A stretch of 64,000 bases of DNA from Emiliania huxleyi CCMP1516. Taxonomy: Eukaryota; Haptophyta; Isochrysidales; Noelaerhabdaceae. Of this stretch, positions 58,337-64,000 are shown piece after piece (the stretch's first letter is position 1; the number at the start of each line of letters is the position of its first letter). A program made the position numbers and the translations under genes. The notes under the pieces are model-generated. The model worked only from the letters and a program-made list of their open reading frames with translations. It searched no databases and had not been told where the DNA came from. The DNA lies in the NCBI RefSeq assembly GCF_000372725.1, contig NW_005200517.1:100660-164659 (forward strand), given 5' to 3'.

Positions 58337-60265
58337 TCAGCCTCTCCCGACTGGCACCGCCAGCTGAGCCTCGGCGTCCACGCCCACGTACGAGCAGCAG
58401 AACGCGTGCGCCTCGAGGCGGAGGCTGCTCCCTGCGGCCCGGCCCGGCACCTTGATCGCAAACTTGGCGACGTGCTCCGCGCCGGGCGGCGCTGCCACGC
58501 CGACCAAGCCCCGCAGCCTCGCCCCTCCCGCGTCGGAGAGGCAGAGCAGCCACGCCTCGGCGGAGGGTGGCGAGCGAGGCGCGTGAACCGGGCAGCCGGG
58601 CGCGCGCTCGTGCGGCAGGCTCAGGCAGACCTCGACGGTGAGCCGGTCCCCGGGCAGCGTCTCGCCCCCCTCCTCCTCCTCGCCCTCCACGTAGGCGCGC
58701 GCCGACAGCTGCGGCCGCGGCATCACGCGGCAGAAGGAGCGCACCTCCGCCTCCTGCGCGCCGTCGAGCCCGGCGCTCGAGAGGAGCGCCGCCCTCGCCC
58801 CGTCCGCCAGCGCCGCCAGCCGCGCCACCGCGGAGCCGCCGCAGTCCGGCGCGTCGCTGGCGGTGGCGCCGCCGCTCCCCCTCTTCTTGCCGCCCGCCTT
58901 CTTGCCCTTTCGCTTGTGGCGGGCTCGGCCCGCGCCGCCGCCGCCCTCCGCCTCCGTCCCCATAAGGGCCGCCTCCGCCTCCGCCTCCGCCGCCTCTGCA
59001 AAGGAAGCCTCCGCCCCGGCTGCCGCAACCTCCGCCTCCTCCGCCGCGGGCGCCGCCATCGCCGCCGCCACCGCCACGGCGGCGCGCGGCGTGAAGTGCG
59101 GCGCCTGCAGCAGCGTGTCAAAGGGGCGCGGCTTGCGGAAGGGCACCGCCTGGGTGAGGCAGGAGCGCAGCTCGGCGAGGTCCCGCACCGCACCGAGCGG
59201 CTGGTCGAGCCCGCCCTCGCAGAAGCCCTCCGCCGCCGCGGCCGCCTCGGCGAAGGACTGCAGCGCGCTCGGCGCCTCCTCGAGCAGCGCCTGAAGGCGT
59301 GGGCGCCACTCGGCCGCAAGCTCGCGCCGCGCCAGGTGCAGCGCGAGGAGAGACCACGCGGCCGCCTCCGCCGGCTCCGCCGCCGCCAGCTCCGCGCCGA
59401 AGCGCTTCTCCTCCCCGCCCTGCCCGTCCGCCTCGCGCAGCTCCGCCGCCTCGGCCGCGAGCGGGCCGGCGAGCGAGGCGAGGGCCGGCGGCAGCGGCTG
59501 CGCGACGGCGCGCGCGAGGGCGAGGAGGAGCGACTCGCGCGACGGCCGGGCCGCCTGCCTGGCGGGGTGGCTGGCCGTCTGCCTGGCGGAGCCTCCGCCG
59601 AGTGCGGCGCCGACGTAGAGCTGCTGCGCCTTTGCCTGCGCCGCCTGCTTGGCGGCCGACTCGCGGCCCATGGAGCGGAGCCGGAGGAGGGGCCAGCACA
59701 CCACCACCAGCAGCAGCGGCCCTAGCACGTACGGCCGCTCGAGCAGCTCCGGCGTCGCAAAGCCAACCTGTTGGTACTGCCCGGCGCCTCGCTCAAACGC
59801 CTCGCGCGCGGCGTCGTCGGTCAAAATCTTGTGCGCCTTGGCAACCTCGACGAAGCGCTCGTGCGCCCGCGGATCCGGGTTCTTGTCCGGGTGCAGCGTC
59901 GCCGCGAGCCGCCGGTACGCCGACCTGATCTCGGCCTGCGTCGCGCCCGAGTCGACGCCGAGAGCCTCGTGCGGGTCAAAGGTGGCGGCGGGCGCGCCGC
60001 CGGCGAGGAGGAGATACCCCTCGGCGAGGACGAGGACGAGGTAGAGCGCGTTGAGCGCCGTCGAGTGCCGTTTTAAGCGGCTCGGCCGCCGCCGGACGGC
60101 GCAGCTCACAACCTCCGAGTCCGCGCCGAAGCCGAGCTTGCGCCACGCGGCCGCCTCGTCGGAGCTCGCTCGAGTCAGCTTGATGAGCGTCCACGGGAGC
60201 AGGACGGTGGTGCAGAAGGTGAGGAGGAAGATGGTGGACGTGTCCTCCTCGCTCTCTGTCGCCAT
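58337..60265 (-). CDS. SEC63: SEC63-like ER translocation J protein
   Basis: ATG at 60265 gives 642 residues. Three membrane helices (about 11-30, 72-89, 180-197) flank a J domain (97-160) with HPDKN at 125-129, placed between helices two and three, as in Sec63, where it recruits BiP in the ER lumen. A Brl-like helical region and a beta-rich C-terminal domain (LTVEVCLSL, AWLLCLSD, HVAKFAIKVPG, LRLEAHAFCCSYVGVD) follow. The middle has an Ala/Glu stretch and a basic KRKGKKAGGKKR patch. The long acidic tail seen in animal and yeast SEC63 is absent. No intron needed. A MITE begins 59 bp upstream. Confidence 0.85.
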   Translation of the reverse strand: MATESEEDTSTIFLLTFCTTVLLPWTLIKLTRASSDEAAAWRKLGFGADSEVVSCAVRRRPSRLKRHSTALNALYLVLVLAEGYLLLAGGAPAATFDPHEALGVDSGATQAEIRSAYRRLAATLHPDKNPDPRAHERFVEVAKAHKILTDDAAREAFERGAGQYQQVGFATPELLERPYVLGPLLLVVVCWPLLRLRSMGRESAAKQAAQAKAQQLYVGAALGGGSARQTASHPARQAARPSRESLLLALARAVAQPLPPALASLAGPLAAEAAELREADGQGGEEKRFGAELAAAEPAEAAAWSLLALHLARRELAAEWRPRLQALLEEAPSALQSFAEAAAAAEGFCEGGLDQPLGAVRDLAELRSCLTQAVPFRKPRPFDTLLQAPHFTPRAAVAVAAAMAAPAAEEAEVAAAGAEASFAEAAEAEAEAALMGTEAEGGGGAGRARHKRKGKKAGGKKRGSGGATASDAPDCGGSAVARLAALADGARAALLSSAGLDGAQEAEVRSFCRVMPRPQLSARAYVEGEEEEGGETLPGDRLTVEVCLSLPHERAPGCPVHAPRSPPSAEAWLLCLSDAGGARLRGLVGVAAPPGAEHVAKFAIKVPGRAAGSSLRLEAHAFCCSYVGVDAEAQLAVPVGRG

Positions 60266-60323
60266 CGTGGAGGTGCCACTCGGTCGCTCACACCTCACCG
60301 AACGCAATCGAACGCGCACCCCT

Positions 60324-60787
60324 GCGAGCGAGTTCTTTTATACCAGGTTGCAACCCTTGTTCCGCACTGTGCTGTGAACAGAGCACCAACCAACAGCTCT
60401 CAGGACCCCCCGGTGCTGGGGTGCTGCCAGCAACCAACCAAGTCGAGCGGAGCAGCGTCGTTCCGATGTTTCGGCGGGCACTTCTCACCTAAGTCCTTGT
60501 GGCGGGCCGCCAGGCCCGGAAGCAGATGCCGACGAGGATCAGACACGGCGCGCTATCTGGGCTCGGAGGTCGGCAAAAAGGTTGCGCAACCCCAACCGAC
60601 ACCAGCGACCAGGATCGTCGATCGAGGTAGGTGCACGCTGCTGAAGCAGTGCACCTACATAGTGCGGGACCTGGGGCAGCAACCAACAACCTGGATGGGG
60701 ACGGGGTGCTGCTCAACCGGCGGCAAACAGCAGCGTTCACAGCCGAGTGCGGAACAAGGGTTGCAACTTGGTAAAGAACTCGCTCGC
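60324..60787. mobile_element. MITE-like element with about 53-bp terminal inverted repeats
   Basis: The arms at 60324-60378 and 60734-60787 share GCGAGCGAGTTCTTT, GTTGCAACCCTTGTTCCGCA and GCTGTGAAC with few differences. An internal hairpin GTAGGTGCAC...GTGCACCTAC lies at 60628-60658. No clear target duplication. Confidence 0.75.
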
Positions 60788-60868
60788 TGAGCGGCGGCAC
60801 AAGAAGAAAAATAAACGAAGGAGTGCTCCAAGTACCTGACGTGTGAGGCGTGCAGTGTGATGTTCATT

Positions 60869-61101
60869 AGCTCCGAGTAGAGGGGGCGTCCTGCAGTTAA
60901 GGGGAAACCCGGTACGCGGGGCCAACCCTCGGAGCCCCGTGTTTACTTTACGGCCCTTTCCCTGCGAACGCGCACCCCCCCTAGGGGTCAGGGCTCTCTA
61001 GCCCGTAGCCCGATCCCGATCATCCGGCCCGCTGGGTGCGCTTCTGAGCTCCCCGGCCCTGGATGTGAGGCTGCTGACTGCACTCCAAGTGCTCCAAGAG
61101 A
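60869..61101 (+). repeat. Dispersed repeat family R1, complete copy (233 bp)
   Basis: Aligns with 43764-43985 along its whole length. Confidence 0.8.
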
Positions 61102-61430
61102 GGGCTGTGGCGGTAAAGTCGACGGTGACGATAAAGACGGAAGAGGTGGCGATGGAGAGGGCGAGCTGGACGAGCTGGATGAGGGCCGGCCGTGTGGAAC
61201 GCGAGAGTGGCACCGGCTGTGCACGCCGGGGTCTCGAGAGAGAGAGATTTTTGAAGACCAACAAGAAATCACGACTCTCACAGAGATTTGGGCTCGGCAG
61301 CTTGTTAGCCCTCAGCCGAAGCTGGGGCCGGTCCCGTAGCCGAGAGAGCCCGCGCCGATGAGTTCGACGCGGTCGGGGGGCCTTGTGGAGAGGCCAGCGA
61401 GGTGGCGATCGCTGTACTTCATGGGGGTCA

Positions 61431-62048
61431 TCAAGTGACCGCGACTGACAAGCCAGAGGTCGATACTCTGGACGACCCATTGACCCATAGGATGCCACGA
61501 ATGCCTGGAGGAGAGGGAGGCGAGGCCAGAGGCAGACTCAGCTGCTCTCGGGTGATCTCGCTTTGGTGGCCGAAGGACCCGATGGTCCTGTCACATTCGC
61601 GTTCCGAGTCGTGGGGGTAGAAGAATTCGAGGTAGAATCGAGTCAGCACATCCTTGTAGTACAGCGGACCGCCAGGCTCGCCGGCAGCATCCGCAGGGAG
61701 GCAGTATATGAGGCACCAGTCTTCTGGAGAGCTCAACAGCTGCGGCCACGATGGCGGAGTCGGCCGCGGTTCGAACGAGCAGCTTTTGGCTGCGGGATCG
61801 AATCGCGGAAGGCTCATGCCCTCGCGGAGCGACGCGGGTCGCGCGGCGCGCGCGTGTGCGAAATGCGACAACAGACGACAGATGACAGACGCCTGAGCGC
61901 TGTACGACTGAACGACCGTCGCCACAATCGCCACCGCCGCCATCTTGACGAGCAGCGCGAGCGCGCTCGTCGGCGGCCAGCCGTCGCGGGCCGGGCCGAG
62001 CCCGGCCTCAACCGGCCGCGCCGCCGCAGCAGGCCCGGAGGCCCACAT
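61431..62048 (-). CDS. Hypothetical 205-residue protein
   Basis: ATG-started ORF with a hydrophobic segment (ALALLVKMAAVAIVATVVQS, about 29-48). The second half is protein-like: PEDWCLIYCLPADAAGEPGG, LYYKDVLTRFYLEFFYPHDS and IGSFGHQSEITREQLSLPLA. No family recognised. The hydrophobic stretch could be a signal anchor. The opposite strand is also open but Arg-rich and shadow-like. Confidence 0.5.
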   Translation of the reverse strand: MWASGPAAAARPVEAGLGPARDGWPPTSALALLVKMAAVAIVATVVQSYSAQASVICRLLSHFAHARAARPASLREGMSLPRFDPAAKSCSFEPRPTPPSWPQLLSSPEDWCLIYCLPADAAGEPGGPLYYKDVLTRFYLEFFYPHDSERECDRTIGSFGHQSEITREQLSLPLASPPSPPGIRGILWVNGSSRVSTSGLSVAVT

Positions 62049-62771
62049 GGCGGCCGACCAGCTGATAAGGAGGTTCTCGAGTCAGGCCGAGGTTGTCGTA
62101 TGTCGGTTGTTGTCGGATGTCGTCGGCCATGGTTGACGGCACTGCACGTGCCGGGTACCGATCCATCATGGGTCACCACGTTTGATTGCGGGAGCACGAG
62201 GGCTCCCACTCGCGCCCGGCGGCGCGCGGAGGAGGCCGAGAGTATAGGCCAAGTACAAACAAGAGCAGAAAGAGAGCAGCTACGATACGACCGCAGTTCG
62301 GCAGAGCCGAACTAGGAGGAGACGCGTGACACAATCGAGGGACGAAACTCATGTGAGACAGAGGGTCACGCGGGACAGGAGTAAAGTGCCAAAGGGGGCC
62401 CCACAGAGAGTAGTTACTATCCGCATTCCAACGGCGCCAGCGGCGCAATCTCGGGGGACTTACATTGAGGCGCTCCGCAACCAGAAGGGTGTCGGCGAGT
62501 GGAGCGTGGAGCAGCTGCAGCAGCTCCGCGACACGGCACACGGGCGCGTGCTCCTACCTCATGGCGCTGCGGGCTCGGCGGCGCAGTAGAGGGAGGGGCC
62601 GAGGGACCATACCCCCCCATCCCTGTCGAGGGCTAGTCTTGGGCGGTCAGGACCATACCCCCCCCCCCCCACCCTTCGGGAGGCTACCATACCATACCCC
62701 GCAAAAAGTTGGAACCAAGTGGGCGGGAGAGGACAAAGGCAGCAGCCAACCGCGATATCGTATCCAGCATC
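62049..62771. other. Intergenic, upstream of RPA2
   Basis: Two runs of C (62646-62651 onward) and a repeated GACCATACCCCCCC motif (about 62607 and 62650). Nothing coding supported. Confidence 0.5.
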
Positions 62772-63689
62772 ATGTACGGCGGAGGCGCTTTCGGGGGCTA
62801 CGACGCGGGCGGGTTTGGCGGCGGCGGCCAGTTTGGCGGCGACCAGTTCGGCGGCGACCAGTTTGGCGGCGGCGGCGGCTTCGTGGCGGGGGTGCGCGCG
62901 CCCGCTCCTCTCGACGGCACACGCACACGCGCACCCGGCTGACCGCGGCGCGGCGCGCGTGCGTGCGGCAGGGTGGGGACCAGTTTGGTGGCCAGGCCTA
63001 CCAGCAGGGCAGCCAGGGCGCGGCGGGCGGCTTCAACGTGGACAACAGCGGTCCCGACGGCAAGGTGGCTTTGCGCACACCCACAGCAGCCGCGGCCGCT
63101 GGTTCGCCCACAAGCTCACCCCGCCCCCTCGGATGCCGCTCGCCTGCGCCGCGCAGGCGAAGAACGCCAAGGAGAAGCAGTCGCTGCTGCCTGTCACCAT
63201 CAAGCAGCTGAAGAATGCTCCCTCGGCCGCGTCGGGCGAGCAGAACTTCACCGTTGACGGACACGAGCTGCACCAGGTCACCATCGTGGGTCTCATCATG
63301 ACCGCCGAGGAGCAGAACACGAACCTGCAGTACACCATCGACGACGGCACCGACGACATCATCGTCAAGATGTGGTGCGCCTCGCAGCCGCCATCCCCCT
63401 CCCGCCGCCCCTCCCCTCTCCCTCTGAGGGGAGGCGGCCGCAGAGCGCCGAGGGCGAGGCTGCCCCCCGTTCCCTCCACCCCTCCGCCTCGCACCCGCCT
63501 CCCCGCGGGCCCGCAGGGTGGACCAGGAGTCGGAGGAGCTCATGGTCCAGCGGCGCGCGGAGTGGCGCGAGGGCAAGGTCGTCCGGGTCGTCGGCCAGCT
63601 CCGCATGTTCAACAACTCGCGCTCGATCGTGGCGTACAACATCCAGCCGCTGGCCGACTTCAACGAGTACACCTTCCACTTCATCGAGG
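62772..63689 (+). CDS. RPA2: Replication protein A 32-kDa subunit (RPA2), 3' end unresolved
   Basis: The middle subunit of the single-strand DNA-binding complex used in replication and repair. Exons 62772-62882, 62972-63064, 63157-63374 and 63517 to about 63689; all three introns are GT-AG. The N-terminus is the Gly/Tyr/Phe-rich, phosphorylatable tail (MYGGGAFGGYDAGGFGGGGQ). The OB fold has LLPVTIKQLKNA, HQVTIVGLIM, YTIDDGT, VRVVGQLRMFNNSRSIVAYN and FNEYTFHFIEA. After FIEA the sequence becomes Pro/Ser low complexity, probably the next intron (GAG|GC donor). The C-terminal winged-helix exon is not recognised before 64000 and may lie outside the window. Confidence 0.88.
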
Positions 63690-63761
63690 CGGCCCGCCGC
63701 CCGCCACACCCGCGACCCGCACCCGCACCCGCACCCGCAACCTCCCCCCCCCCCCCCCCAC

Positions 63762-63821
63762 CTCCCCTCTCACCCCTCTCACCCCTCTCACCCCTCTCAC
63801 CCCTCTCACCCCTCTCACCCT
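63762..63821 (+). repeat. 10-bp tandem repeat (CACCCCTCTC)n
   Basis: About six copies, in the probable fourth intron of RPA2; a C run precedes it. Confidence 0.85.
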
Positions 63822-64000
63822 CTGCGCCGGGGAGGCGTTGTTGTAGGCTAGGACGCAAGCGTGTCCGTCGCCCTTTTCAAACTCGGGGCCCACACTCCGC
63901 TACGCCCTACACTCCGACCCGAAGAGCGAATATTTGGAGGGGGCGGCGCCGCCGCCTAAAAGGGGTCGACAATAGCCAGGCCCGAAAATAAAAGACGCAT

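Larger units (their letters stand above)
60266..61430. other. Intergenic with MITE and complete R1 repeat
   Basis: No gene; see the element at 60324-60787 and the repeat at 60869-61101. Confidence 0.6.

Overview
This is nuclear DNA from a GC-rich unicellular eukaryote. Genes are short-intron and single-copy, and they include a cilium gene (CFAP418-like), a mitochondrial ribosomal protein (mL53-like), SEC63, NAT10, RPA2 and MPV17. More than half of the introns I could place by protein homology start with GC instead of GT. Together with the base composition, Ala/Pro/Arg-rich low complexity and a KDZ-associated CxC protein, this fits a haptophyte alga (Emiliania/Gephyrocapsa/Chrysochromulina type) best; that assignment is inference. 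There are no operons, bacterial ribosome sites, CRISPR arrays, tRNA or rRNA genes that I can support.

Layout. 0-5 kb: an F-box/leucine-rich-repeat protein, a small membrane ORF and a coiled-coil RING protein whose 5' side carries a 1.0-kb MULE-like element (22-bp TIR, 9-bp TSD). 5-11.2 kb: transposon-rich, with a 2.0-kb G-rich element (9-bp TSD, empty-site paralogue nearby), an mL53 gene and a KDZ/Zisupton-like element with a CxC protein. 12.7-18 kb: a ShK-like membrane protein, a TIR-bearing repeat, a repeat protein and CFAP418. 18.2-31.5 kb is the gene-dense core: NAT10 (8 exons), a METTL21-type methyltransferase, an S10 serine carboxypeptidase (2 exons), a small conserved protein, a zinc-ribbon membrane protein and a serine/threonine dehydratase (6 exons). 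32-45 kb: a secreted helical protein, MDP-1 phosphatase, nested MITEs, a secreted FkbM methyltransferase (5 exons), an isochorismatase-PH-kinase fusion, a possible SPOUT-like protein and an extended cytochrome c. 45-64 kb: repeat arrays, a low-complexity tudor-like protein, a tudor-like/thioesterase fusion, MPV17, a decayed retroelement-like protein, DNAJC17 with a WW domain, SEC63, an unknown ORF and RPA2, whose 3' end is not resolved.

The genes do not form a pathway; most are housekeeping (translation, RNA acetylation, replication, ER translocation, amino-acid catabolism). The most striking content is how introns seem to arise. Of 26 introns placed, 15 are GC-AG. Four GT-AG introns begin with a copy of the start of the exon that follows them. 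One GC-AG intron (50066-50195) is exactly two copies of a 65-bp tandem unit built from the exon ends on both sides, which looks like intron birth by tandem duplication. Several TIR element families are present in two or more copies, and one 222-233-bp family occurs eight times.
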